Shown: positions 42,354-50,564 of the stretch, in pieces
Layout of the letters: each line of letters opens with the position of its first letter
Position numbering within the stretch: position 1 is the stretch's first letter
Assembly: GCA_019459055.1 (NCBI GenBank)
Contig: JAIBEI010000043.1
Coordinates: 16,469 to 80,468, forward strand
DNA length: 64,000 bases
Reading direction: 5' to 3'
Source: Thiobacillus sp.
Lineage (GTDB): Bacteria; Pseudomonadota; Gammaproteobacteria; Burkholderiales; Thiobacillaceae
Notes under the pieces: generated by a model
The model's input: only the letters and a program-made list of their open reading frames with translations
Told to the model about the DNA's origin: nothing
Databases searched by the model: none
Position numbers and translations under genes: made by a program

Positions 42354-44354
42354 TCAGGCGATCGGCAGGACAGCCGAACAAGGGGTACCTGAAATGACAG
42401 AACAGGCCCGGGGCTCGACGCTGATCGCTGAAAGTCCCACGATGAAATCCGTGCATTCTTCCTGGGACAGGGGGCGGCTGAAATAATAGCCCTGTAGCAT
42501 CTCCACGCCCATTTCCCGGAGGATGTCGGCGGTTTCCCTGTCTTCGACGCCTTCGGCAACCAGTGCCAATTGCATTGCGTGCCCCATGTCCACAATCGTT
42601 CTGACCAGGACTTTTCCTTCCGGCGTCTTGATGCGCCGCACAAAGGAAATATCAATCTTGATTTCGTCGAACGGCAATTCATGCACCAGGGACAGGGAAG
42701 AAAATCCCGTGCCGAAATCGTCCAGCGACAAAGTAAAGCCCGCATCCGAAAGCTTCTGCAGATGGCCCCGGGCTTGCTCGACGCCCTGCAGGGCAATGCT
42801 TTCGGTGATTTCCAGCTTGATTTGTCCGGGCATCAGGCCAAACCGCTCCACCATGGCCATGATCATCGGGTAAAAGTCATCCGAAACCAATTGGCGGTTT
42901 GAAACATTCACCGCCAGTTTTACATCCGTGCACAAGCCGCTGCGCTGGCTGAAGTGATGCATCGCCTGCTCGAGAATCTGGCGCCCGACCTCGTTGATGA
43001 GCCCCAGGTTTTCGGCCAGGGGAATGAAGCTCGCCGGGCTGACCCATCCGTATTTGTCGTCGTGCCAACGGGCCAGCGCTTCCACGCCAACCATGTTGGC
43101 ATGATCGTTGGCGTCCATCACCGGCTGATAATTCACCTGGAGCAGGTTTTGTTTGACTGCGGTCACGAAGCGCGACGTCATGTCCACATCTTCGATGCCT
43201 GTCGCGTGGATTTGCAGGTCGCTGAACATCTGAACATTGTTCCGGCCTTGCGATTTCGCATAAAAAAGAGCCTTGTCCGCCAGCATCAGGAGCGATTCGC
43301 CGCTATCCCCATCATCGGGATAAACCGCGATGCCGATACTGAGCGTGACATACATATCGCGATCCCTCTTTTCAAGATTCGTCTGCAGCTTGCGCATCAT
43401 TTCGCTGGCAACTCTTCGGGCGACTTCGACATCTTGAGAAAAAGGCAGCAGCACCACAAATTCATCGCCGCCCCAACGCGCCAGCACATCGGTTGCACGC
43501 AGGTGTGCACGAAGAATATTGCCCACATCGATCAACAACTGGTCGCCCGACTTGTGCCCGTGCAAGTCATTGACCTGCTTGAAATTGTCGAGATCGATAA
43601 ACAGCAGTGCGAACTTCGATCCGGTTATATTCGAACGCTTGATTTCCTTGCCGATTCGATCGTCGAGATAGGTCCGGTTCGGCAGGTTGGTCAGGGTGTC
43701 ATGCATGGCCATGTGGCTGATGCGCTTTTCCTGCACGTGCGCTTTGGTCACGTCCCGCAGCACGCCCCGTATACCTTGCACCAAACCTTGCTTCCGATAC
43801 AAGGCGAAATTCCCCTCGACCCAATGTTCACGCCGGTCTTTGCGCAACATGCGAAAGCGCATGCTGACCGTATCCCTGTCACCGCTCAGCAAGGCCTGCA
43901 GCTGAAATTCCAGCGATTCCCGATCCTGTTTGTTGATGAAAACCATGAAAGGGTGGCCCAGAAAATGAGCATTGCTGCGCTGGTCGCTGCCCAGCAGCTG
44001 AAGCCAGTGATCCGACAGAAATGCCAGTTTGCCGTCCTGCGACAGTTCGATGACCACCTCATTCAGCAGGCCCAGCGTGTCGTAGAAGGCGGCTCTCGCC
44101 TCCGCTTCCGCATTGGCCTGGCTTAAGTCCCTGATTTCATCCAGTTCGCTGCGGAAATGGAGTTTCTTCAGCAGCTTTTCCAGCAAGCAGAATTTTGTGA
44201 AACCGGATTGGAACAGGTTGAAACCCATAAAAAACAGGAGGGAAAGCCACAGCCACGACCACGCAGGGAACAGATAAATCAATGTTCCGAGGATGAGGAT
44301 GAATCCCCCCACAATGCTGCGAATCGCCGGCTCGATATAGGTCTGTCTATTCAT
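42354..44354 (-). CDS. Membrane-anchored PAS-GGDEF-EAL protein
   Basis: A 666-residue cyclic di-GMP enzyme. Two membrane helices near the start (about 14-30 and 32-48) are followed by a PAS domain (about 85-205), GGDEF (about 220-385) and EAL (about 400-650). GGDEF is intact (RWGGDEFVVLL) with an I-site RATD five residues upstream. EAL is intact too (VEALARW, VNVSNRQL, EITES, LDDFGTGFSSL, IKIDISFV, AEGVED, QGYYFSRP), so both activities are possible and PAS may select between them. The open frame extends upstream, but the ATG at 44354 begins the first recognisable segment. Confidence 0.9.
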   Translation of the reverse strand: MNRQTYIEPAIRSIVGGFILILGTLIYLFPAWSWLWLSLLFFMGFNLFQSGFTKFCLLEKLLKKLHFRSELDEIRDLSQANAEAEARAAFYDTLGLLNEVVIELSQDGKLAFLSDHWLQLLGSDQRSNAHFLGHPFMVFINKQDRESLEFQLQALLSGDRDTVSMRFRMLRKDRREHWVEGNFALYRKQGLVQGIRGVLRDVTKAHVQEKRISHMAMHDTLTNLPNRTYLDDRIGKEIKRSNITGSKFALLFIDLDNFKQVNDLHGHKSGDQLLIDVGNILRAHLRATDVLARWGGDEFVVLLPFSQDVEVARRVASEMMRKLQTNLEKRDRDMYVTLSIGIAVYPDDGDSGESLLMLADKALFYAKSQGRNNVQMFSDLQIHATGIEDVDMTSRFVTAVKQNLLQVNYQPVMDANDHANMVGVEALARWHDDKYGWVSPASFIPLAENLGLINEVGRQILEQAMHHFSQRSGLCTDVKLAVNVSNRQLVSDDFYPMIMAMVERFGLMPGQIKLEITESIALQGVEQARGHLQKLSDAGFTLSLDDFGTGFSSLSLVHELPFDEIKIDISFVRRIKTPEGKVLVRTIVDMGHAMQLALVAEGVEDRETADILREMGVEMLQGYYFSRPLSQEECTDFIVGLSAISVEPRACSVISGTPCSAVLPIA

Positions 44355-44727
44355 TGGGTGCTTCAGGTTTTTGGGCTTGCGCACGGTCACGCCGCGTGAG
44401 CCGCGTCCATTCGGGCAAACAGGTTTATTCACGCAGAGCGATTGCGTAGGCGCCGGCCATGCCGGCATCGTGAGGCGGGGAGCGATACGCGTGGGCACGA
44501 AATTTTCATGTTGTTTTTCAGTTTTTTCAATGCTTTGAAGGATTGTATTCGGCAGATTTATCCTGTTTCTTGAGGGTTCCGGGAAGCGACGTTGCCTATT
44601 GCCCCGCTTGATCGCTTGACTAGAATAAATACGAACCATTCAAGTTCGAGTGGTTCAGGATATGCGCGGCAAGACCACGCTGCTCTGCGACGGCCCCTCG
44701 TCATACCCGGCACGTAAGGAGATCATG
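44355..44727. other. Divergent intergenic region with candidate promoter
   Basis: 373 bases without a supported gene, between the GGDEF-EAL gene and the small HMA-like gene. The open frame upstream of the GGDEF-EAL start continues here but has no coding character. A candidate promoter for the plus-strand gene is described separately. Confidence 0.4.
44599..44656 (+). promoter_or_regulatory. Candidate promoter and inverted repeat upstream of the HMA-like gene
   Basis: TTGCCC (44599-44604) and TAGAAT (44621-44626) are spaced 16 bases. An inverted repeat, GAACCATTC and GAGTGGTTC (44633-44656, one mismatch in nine), follows where transcription would begin and could be an operator or a leader hairpin. 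Confidence 0.3.
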
Positions 44728-44961
44728 ATGGACACACGACTGAACGAAGTGATTTTGCATATCGACGAAGGTCTCGACGAAGACGCATTGCACCGTCTCG
44801 AAGACGGGATTCGTCAGGATGCGGGGGTGGTCTCCGTGGGTCACAACCCGGAAAAGCCCCACATCCTCATGGTGGTCTACGATTCGGATTCCACCCATGC
44901 GTCCAGCCTACTCCACAGCTTCAAGGAACGCGGCCTGCATGCACAGGTCGTCGGCATGTGA
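44728..44961 (+). CDS. Small HMA-like (ferredoxin-fold) protein without CxxC
   Basis: A 77-residue protein with the beta-alpha-beta-beta-alpha-beta rhythm of heavy-metal-associated domains (NEVILHIDEGLDEDALHRLEDGIRQDAGVVSVGHNPEKPHILMVVYDS), but the metal-binding CxxC loop is absent. AAGGAG lies six bases before the second of two adjacent ATGs, so I start at 44728. It may bind a ligand other than a soft metal, or be a regulatory subunit. Followed after 20 bases by the SDR gene. Confidence 0.7.
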   Translation: MDTRLNEVILHIDEGLDEDALHRLEDGIRQDAGVVSVGHNPEKPHILMVVYDSDSTHASSLLHSFKERGLHAQVVGM

Positions 44962-44981
44962 AGATTTGACCGCCAGCGATT

Positions 44982-45689
44982 GTGGCGAGAACGACATCCA
45001 GCGTGCTGATCACCGGCGCCAACCGGGGTCTCGGTCTGGAATGGGCGCGGCAGTACGCCGAGGCCGGCTGGCGGGTCTATGCCAGTTGTCGCCGCCCGGC
45101 GGAGGCCGGGGAACTCAATGCCCTGGCTGGCAGGCATCCGCAGTTGAGCGTGCACCGTCTCGACGTCACCGACAGCGAGCAGCTGCGCACCCTGCAGCTC
45201 GACCTGGAGGAAGCGCGGATCGACGTCCTGCTCAACAATGCCGGCGTGTACCTGGACAAGTTCATGGGCGACCTCGACGGGATCGACTATGAAGTCTGGT
45301 TGCGCACCTTCGCCGTCAACACCCTGGGGGCGGTGCGGGTGACCGAGGCATTGGCCGGGCAGGTGGCCGCCAGCGAAAAAAAGCGGGTCGTGGCGATCAG
45401 CAGCCACATGGGTTCCATCGCCGAGATCGCGGCGCCCGGCAACTACGCCTACCGTTCCAGCAAGGCGGCCCTGAATGCCGCCATGAAAGGCCTCTCGCAT
45501 GCGCTCGCGCAACGCGGCATCGGCGTGCTGCTCCTGCATCCGGGCTGGGTGAGAACCCGCATGGGCGGGCCAGATGCGCCGCTCACGCCGGCGCAGAGCG
45601 TCCATGGCATGCGCGCCCTGGTGGAGAATTTCAGGCCGGAAATGAACACCCGCTTCTTCCGCTACGACGGAACCGAGATTCCGTGGTGA
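44982..45689 (+). CDS. Short-chain dehydrogenase/reductase
   Basis: A 235-residue SDR with TGANRGLGLEWARQYAEAGW (NAD(P)-binding), LNNAGVY, a catalytic Ser in VVAISSHMGS and the Tyr-Lys pair in YAYRSSKAALN. Resembles the C-factor-like/YbbO-type SDRs; substrate unknown. The predicted start is a GTG without an obvious ribosome site, so the first few residues are uncertain. Confidence 0.83.
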   Translation: MARTTSSVLITGANRGLGLEWARQYAEAGWRVYASCRRPAEAGELNALAGRHPQLSVHRLDVTDSEQLRTLQLDLEEARIDVLLNNAGVYLDKFMGDLDGIDYEVWLRTFAVNTLGAVRVTEALAGQVAASEKKRVVAISSHMGSIAEIAAPGNYAYRSSKAALNAAMKGLSHALAQRGIGVLLLHPGWVRTRMGGPDAPLTPAQSVHGMRALVENFRPEMNTRFFRYDGTEIPW

Positions 45690-45729
45690 GCGGGGTTTCC
45701 CGACCGGCGCTCGAAGGCGGGTTCGCCTC

Positions 45730-47535
45730 TTACAGCCTGGCGTGGTCCGGCGCTTCGGGGCCGAGCCATGCCTCGGCGAACTGACCGCGCGCTGCGGCGG
45801 CCGCATCCTTTTGGCCGAGGCGCGCATAGCTTGCCGCCAGGCCATGGAGCGCCCAGCCGTTGTTGGGCGCGCGCAGCAGGCTTTGGCGGAACACCGCAAC
45901 CGCCTCGTCCGCCTTTCCGGCGGCTAGCAGCACGGCACCCAGCGACTGGCGCACGGGGTAGTACCAGTAGGGCGGTTCCGTGTAGGCAAGCTTGTCTTCC
46001 AGCGCCACCGCCTGCTCGAACTCGGCGCGTGCCCGCGCCCAGCTTCCGTGGGACTGGGCGATGCGGCCCAGCACCACATGGCGCGCCAGTTCGATCACGT
46101 CCGGCGCCGGCACACCGTTGTCCACCAGGGCGGAAAAGTCGCTGCCTTGAGCCAGTTTCAGCATGGCGTCCGCCTCTGCCTGAGCGGCCGCATGCTCGCC
46201 GCGCCAGGCGTGCGCCACGCCGCGCGCGTAATGCCACATCGCCTTGATATAGGGGAGTTCATCCCCGGGGTCGGGCAGGGCGAGTGTGGTGTCGGCCGTG
46301 CTGAACTGGACATGGGCAAAATAGGGCGCCACCAGGATGGGCTGCACCCAGGCGATGCGGCGTCCGGCATCGACGCTGACCACGCGCGCGAGCTTTTCCG
46401 CAGCGGCGACGGCGGTGGTGCCGTCACCCGCCATTTGCGCCGAGGTCATCAGGGAATGGATGTTGTGCGGGTAGTAGGCAAGCGGGTAGATACCGTCGGG
46501 CCGGGCCCGGGCGATATAGGCCTCGTCCGCCGCCACCGCGCGCTGGTTCGCCCGCACCGCGTCCTTGTACTGGCCGACGCGGTAGAAGATGTGAAACGGC
46601 ATGTGCACGATGTGTCCGGCGCCGGGCATCAGGCTGCCGAGCTTGCGGGCGTAAGGCAGCGCCCGCCCGGGGTTGGTGGAGGCTTCGACCATGTGGATGT
46701 AGAAGTGGATGGCGCCGGGGTGGTCGGTCCGCCGCAGCACGCCTTCCAGCAGTGCGAGAATCTCGGCCGTGCGCCCCTTGGGACGCGCGCCGGCCGCCTC
46801 CCAGTATTCCCACGGCGACAGATCCATCAAGGACTCGGCATAGAGCACCGCAATGTCGGCGTCGTGCGGGAAGCGCGCCGCCACCTTGGCCATCGCCGCG
46901 GCATAGGCGGCGTCCAGCGTGGCGCGCTCGGCGGCCGCGTCGCTGGAATAGCGCTGGGCGAGCGCCGCGATGAGGGCGCGTTCCCTGGCGCTGGCCTGGG
47001 GCGCCAGCCGTTGCGCCTGGGCGAGCGCGGCCAGCGCGGCGGCGTTGGCCTGCGGGTCCATGGGGGCATTGATGTTCGGCCCCAGCACCAGCGCCTCGCC
47101 CCAGTAACACAGGGCGCAGTCCGGATCCAGCGCGTAGGCCTGGCGGAACGCCCGCGCCGCTTCGGCGTGGTTGAACGCGTAGGCAAGATTCAGCCCTTGG
47201 TCGAAATAACGCTGGGCCAGCGCTTGCGAGGTGCTCACCGCAAAATGCAGGCGCCCGAGGTTTTCCCACAGCGGCGGTGCGACAAAAGCGGCCGTCGCGC
47301 CGGCAGGCACGCCGGTCGGGAAGGGGCGAACCTCGGTCTTGGCGGCGGCGAGCTTTTGGTAATAGCCCATGAGGCGCCGGCCGCGGTCGCCGTCCACGCA
47401 GGCGCGACCCTGCGCCTGCAGCAGCGGGTCGAAATCGGGGGGGGCCGCGGCCGGGCCGGTGGATTGCACCGTGAGCAGGGCCGTTGTAAGCAGGCCTGCG
47501 GCGGTCAGTGTGGAAGATAGGGACGGGATGGACAT
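45730..47535 (-). CDS. Exported TPR-repeat protein
   Basis: A 601-residue protein with a hydrophobic signal-like start (SSTLTAAGLLTTALLTVQSTGPAAA) and many helical TPR-like units, for example LAYAFNHAEAARAFRQAYALDPDCALCYWGEAL and AVAVFRQSLLRAPNNGWALHGLAASYARLGQ. A conserved HIVHMPFHIFYRVGQY segment and GAIHFYIHMVEAS supply several histidines, which could bind a metal. AAGGAGG seven bases before the ATG at 47535 sets the start. It belongs to a family I know only as TPR proteins of unknown role. Convergent with the SDR gene. Confidence 0.7.
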   Translation of the reverse strand: MSIPSLSSTLTAAGLLTTALLTVQSTGPAAAPPDFDPLLQAQGRACVDGDRGRRLMGYYQKLAAAKTEVRPFPTGVPAGATAAFVAPPLWENLGRLHFAVSTSQALAQRYFDQGLNLAYAFNHAEAARAFRQAYALDPDCALCYWGEALVLGPNINAPMDPQANAAALAALAQAQRLAPQASARERALIAALAQRYSSDAAAERATLDAAYAAAMAKVAARFPHDADIAVLYAESLMDLSPWEYWEAAGARPKGRTAEILALLEGVLRRTDHPGAIHFYIHMVEASTNPGRALPYARKLGSLMPGAGHIVHMPFHIFYRVGQYKDAVRANQRAVAADEAYIARARPDGIYPLAYYPHNIHSLMTSAQMAGDGTTAVAAAEKLARVVSVDAGRRIAWVQPILVAPYFAHVQFSTADTTLALPDPGDELPYIKAMWHYARGVAHAWRGEHAAAQAEADAMLKLAQGSDFSALVDNGVPAPDVIELARHVVLGRIAQSHGSWARARAEFEQAVALEDKLAYTEPPYWYYPVRQSLGAVLLAAGKADEAVAVFRQSLLRAPNNGWALHGLAASYARLGQKDAAAAARGQFAEAWLGPEAPDHARL

Positions 47536-47694
47536 GATGAAGCCTCCTTTGCCAAAAGACTGACAGGGAAACCGAGACGGACCGGCAGGCTCCTTTCTGT
47601 TTAGTCCAGCCAGACTGCGAATCAACCGGTGATTTCCGCAGATCCTGTCTCCTCTGGATTGGCGGGCTGGTAACCCGCCAAGGCGTAGCCGGTT

Positions 47695-49002
47695 TCAGGC
47701 CGCGCTCTGCTTGTACTCCACCCACTTGGCGACCTGCTCGTCCCAGTCGTCGGAGCGGAAGTAGGGGTTGGAGCGCGGCTCCCGGATCATGTTGGGGTTG
47801 ATCGGGACGTCTATGCCTTCGAGGAAGTTGGCGAGCCCGATGCGCTCGATCATTTCGCCGGTGCGCTCGTGGTCCAGCGCGTTTTCCGAGAAAAAGTCGA
47901 GGACGTTGCGCGCCAGGTCGTTCAGCCTCTCGAAGTCCTCGTCGGTTTCCAGCTTCATGAACGGAATGATCACGGAGCCTATGGTGGCGCCGATCTTCAG
48001 CACCCCTTTGCCGCCCACCAGGATGGTGACGCCCTTGTCCTTGCCGGGCAGCAGACCGCCGGGGATGACGTTGAGGCAGTGCATGCAGCGCACGCAGTTC
48101 CTGTTGTCGATGCACAGGGCATTGCCGTCGCCGAGGTGAGCCACCGAGATATGTGGGTCAGCCTGAACCTTGTCGGACGCCACCACCGTGATGGCCTTGG
48201 TCGGGCAGAGGCCGACCACGTCGTTATAGAGGTCATGCGTGCCGTGCGCCTTGAAGTAATCCCGGACCTGCGCCTCGTTGATGCGAATGTTGTCGCGCCA
48301 GGTGCCGATGGTGGCCATATCGGAACGCTGGATGGCGTTGACGCAGTCGTTCGGGCAGCCGGAGAACTTGAACTTGAACTTGTACGGCAGGGACGGCCGG
48401 TGCATGTCGTCGATGTTGTTGTTGATGACGGTGCGCAGCGCGCGCGCCTCGTCGAAGCATGACATTTCGCAGCGCGCGGCGCCGACGCACGACATCGAGG
48501 TGCGCAGCGCGGGGCCGGCGCCGCCGAGGTCGAAGCCCATTTCATTGAGGCCGTCGAACGCCTTCTGCACATTCTCGGTGCTGATGCCCTGGAACATGAT
48601 GTCGCCGGACTGGCCGTGGAAGGCGATCAGGCCGGAGCCGCCGGCCTCGAGCCAGACGTCGCACAGTTTGCGCAGCAGGTCGGAGGAGTAGTGCATGCCG
48701 GCCGGCGGCTGCACGCGCAGGGTGTGGAACTCGGCCGCCTCGGGGAACAGCGGCTTGCCGGACTCGTCCTTCAGTTCGGTAAAGCGCGGAATGATGCCGC
48801 CGCCGTAGCCGAACACGCCGACCGTGCCGCCTTTCCAATAGCCCTTGCGGGTCTCGTAGGAAGTTTCCAGCTGGCCCAGCAGATCGGCCATCATGCCGTT
48901 GTCCTTGGCCAGACGCTTGAGACCGGTGACGAAGCTGGGCCACGGGCCGCTTTCGAGCTGGTCGAGCAGGGGGGTGTCATGGAGGGTGCGTGGTGTAGAC
49001 AT
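47695..49002 (-). CDS. dsrA: Dissimilatory sulfite reductase alpha subunit (reverse type)
   Basis: A 435-residue DsrA. LLGQLETSYETRKGYWKGGTVGVFGYGGGIIPRF and FHTLRVQPPAGMHYS are typical. The siroheme-[4Fe-4S] ligands are in TSMSCVGAARCEMSC and KFSGCPNDC. The inserted ferredoxin domain has VVGLCPTKA and CIDNRNCVRCMHC. In sulfur oxidisers DsrAB runs in reverse, oxidising sulfane sulfur to sulfite, which AprBA then converts to APS. AAGGA about eight bases before the ATG sets the start. Unusually, no dsrB or other dsr gene is adjacent: the neighbours are a TPR gene and an unrelated secreted protein. Confidence 0.93.
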   Translation of the reverse strand: MSTPRTLHDTPLLDQLESGPWPSFVTGLKRLAKDNGMMADLLGQLETSYETRKGYWKGGTVGVFGYGGGIIPRFTELKDESGKPLFPEAAEFHTLRVQPPAGMHYSSDLLRKLCDVWLEAGGSGLIAFHGQSGDIMFQGISTENVQKAFDGLNEMGFDLGGAGPALRTSMSCVGAARCEMSCFDEARALRTVINNNIDDMHRPSLPYKFKFKFSGCPNDCVNAIQRSDMATIGTWRDNIRINEAQVRDYFKAHGTHDLYNDVVGLCPTKAITVVASDKVQADPHISVAHLGDGNALCIDNRNCVRCMHCLNVIPGGLLPGKDKGVTILVGGKGVLKIGATIGSVIIPFMKLETDEDFERLNDLARNVLDFFSENALDHERTGEMIERIGLANFLEGIDVPINPNMIREPRSNPYFRSDDWDEQVAKWVEYKQSAA

Positions 49003-49225
49003 GGCGATATCCTTCAAAAAAAGAAAGCCTGGACTTAGTCTAGACAATACTTGACCATTTTTATCGGGATAACCCAAATGGGTAGGGTGCCCTGAGGCAC
49101 CGGTGCACAAGGCGAATTTTCCGGCACGGAAAGATGCCGCACTCGGCGGGTCATCGTCCGTCCCCTTGGCCGATTGGATGGGCGGTGCTATATATCTGGT
49201 CCCATACCCCTTCAAGGAGCTGGTG

Positions 49226-49630
49226 ATGCGTAAATCGATCGTGCTGCTGCTGGCGGGCCTGTTTGCCGGTCACGCGCTGGCCTTGAACGGCGCCATTTCG
49301 GTCAAGCTCGAAGCGCAGAACAATTCGGGGCAAAACGGCATCGCACGCCTGACTCCGGAAGGGGATACCACCCGGGTTGAGATCGAGATTCCCAACATGC
49401 CTGCCGGCGTTTCCCAGCCCGCGCACGTCCATCTGGGACGCTGCGGCAAGCTGAACAAGGCGCCGAAGTGGCGCCTGGAAGATGTCAAGGACGGACGCTC
49501 CCTCACCGTGGTCCCCGTGCCGCTGGATGTCATCCTGAAAGACAAGTCGGCAATCAACGTCCACAAGAGCGCGGCCGAGATGCAGAGGTATGTTTCCTGC
49601 GGAAACATCGCTGGGGCAATCCAGCGGTAA
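49226..49630 (+). CDS. Exported CHRD/SOD-like small protein
   Basis: A 134-residue protein with a signal peptide (MRKSIVLLLAGLFAGHALA) and a beta-sandwich pattern (VKLEAQNNSGQNGIARLTPEGDTTRVEIEIPNMPAGVSQPAHVHLGRCG) resembling CHRD and Cu/Zn superoxide dismutase-like folds. PAHVHLGRCG recalls the SOD region, but the full metal site is not visible. AAGGAG six bases before the ATG. Function unknown. A fragment similar to the GTAGGGTGC palindrome lies upstream at about 49081-49110. Confidence 0.65.
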   Translation: MRKSIVLLLAGLFAGHALALNGAISVKLEAQNNSGQNGIARLTPEGDTTRVEIEIPNMPAGVSQPAHVHLGRCGKLNKAPKWRLEDVKDGRSLTVVPVPLDVILKDKSAINVHKSAAEMQRYVSCGNIAGAIQR

Positions 49631-49666
49631 TCGCAGCGCGAAGCGGGCGGCTTGCCGGGACCGCGT

Positions 49667-50401
49667 TTACCTGCCCACGGCCAGCTCGTTGATCACATTG
49701 TCCACGGCGAACAGGCACCAGGCGTCCTGTTCGGCCCGGTCCTTCTCGGCCTGGGTGGCGACCAGTCCGTCCAGGGTGACCACGTAATCCCGGGTGTGGA
49801 CGCGGATCTGCCCGGGATCGGGAATCAGCGGGTCCATCTCCAGCACCAGCGAGAGGGCATCGCTGACCTCGTCGTCATTGTCCTGTTCCGGCGGCTGCAC
49901 CTCCAGTGCGTTCACCACGTCGCGGCAACCCGGCGTCCACCACGCCAGCACCCCCGCCATGCGCTTGTGGGAAAGGCTGATGACCCAGCCGTCCAGCGTC
50001 GCCACGCCGTCCTGTACCGAAACCAGGAGGTCGCCGCTGGCATCCTCCCCGCCGGCTTCCTGCAGGGTGAGGGTCTCGCCCTTCCTGATCACGCGCAGGG
50101 TGCTGTTCTTCAATTCGCGCACGTCCAGCAACAAGGTCGTGAGGGCGTCCAGAATCGCGCCATCGCCCCTGGGTTCCGACGGCGCCACGTGCAGCCGGTC
50201 GATCACGCCGCGCACCGATGGCGTCGCCCCCGCGAGTTCGAGGGCGAGTTTTTTTGCGGCGACGCTCCCGACCTCGCCTTCCAGGACCAGAACGTCGTCC
50301 TCCGTCAGATCGATCCGAACGGGCCAGCGATGCAGGTTGATGCGCGGCTCGTGCTCGAGCGCCGCCCACAGCGTTTTGAGGATGGGATTTCCGTTTTGCA
50401 T
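49667..50401 (-). CDS. BON-domain protein
   Basis: A 244-residue protein with three BON-like units: ILKTLWAALEHEPRINLHRWPVRIDLTEDDVLVLEGEV, ALTTLLL...SGDLLVSVQDGVATLDGWV and ALSLVLEMDPLIPDPGQIRVHTRDYVVTLDGLV. BON domains bind phospholipid or ligands and occur in OsmY-like stress proteins. No signal peptide is evident, so unlike OsmY it may be cytoplasmic. Divergent from the phosphoketolase gene. Confidence 0.75.
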   Translation of the reverse strand: MQNGNPILKTLWAALEHEPRINLHRWPVRIDLTEDDVLVLEGEVGSVAAKKLALELAGATPSVRGVIDRLHVAPSEPRGDGAILDALTTLLLDVRELKNSTLRVIRKGETLTLQEAGGEDASGDLLVSVQDGVATLDGWVISLSHKRMAGVLAWWTPGCRDVVNALEVQPPEQDNDDEVSDALSLVLEMDPLIPDPGQIRVHTRDYVVTLDGLVATQAEKDRAEQDAWCLFAVDNVINELAVGR

Positions 50402-50527
50402 GTCAAGGCACCTCCCCGTTCAACATAGCATATGGGTCTCATGTCCTTCCGGCCCTTCAGGCCTCCCGCCTCGCTGCCGTGCACCGGGCAAAATGGCCGC
50501 GTGCAGCCGGGCTGTCATACTGCTTTC

Positions 50528-50540
50528 CTAGACTGTCTAG
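50528..50540. promoter_or_regulatory. 13-bp palindrome upstream of phosphoketolase
   Basis: CTAGACTGTCTAG is a perfect palindrome 24 bases before the xfp ATG. It is a candidate operator for the phosphoketolase gene. A related TGTCTAGAC lies upstream of dsrA (about 49038-49046, reverse strand). Confidence 0.3.
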
Positions 50541-50564
50541 GTCTAATGAAATGAGGACGAGGAC

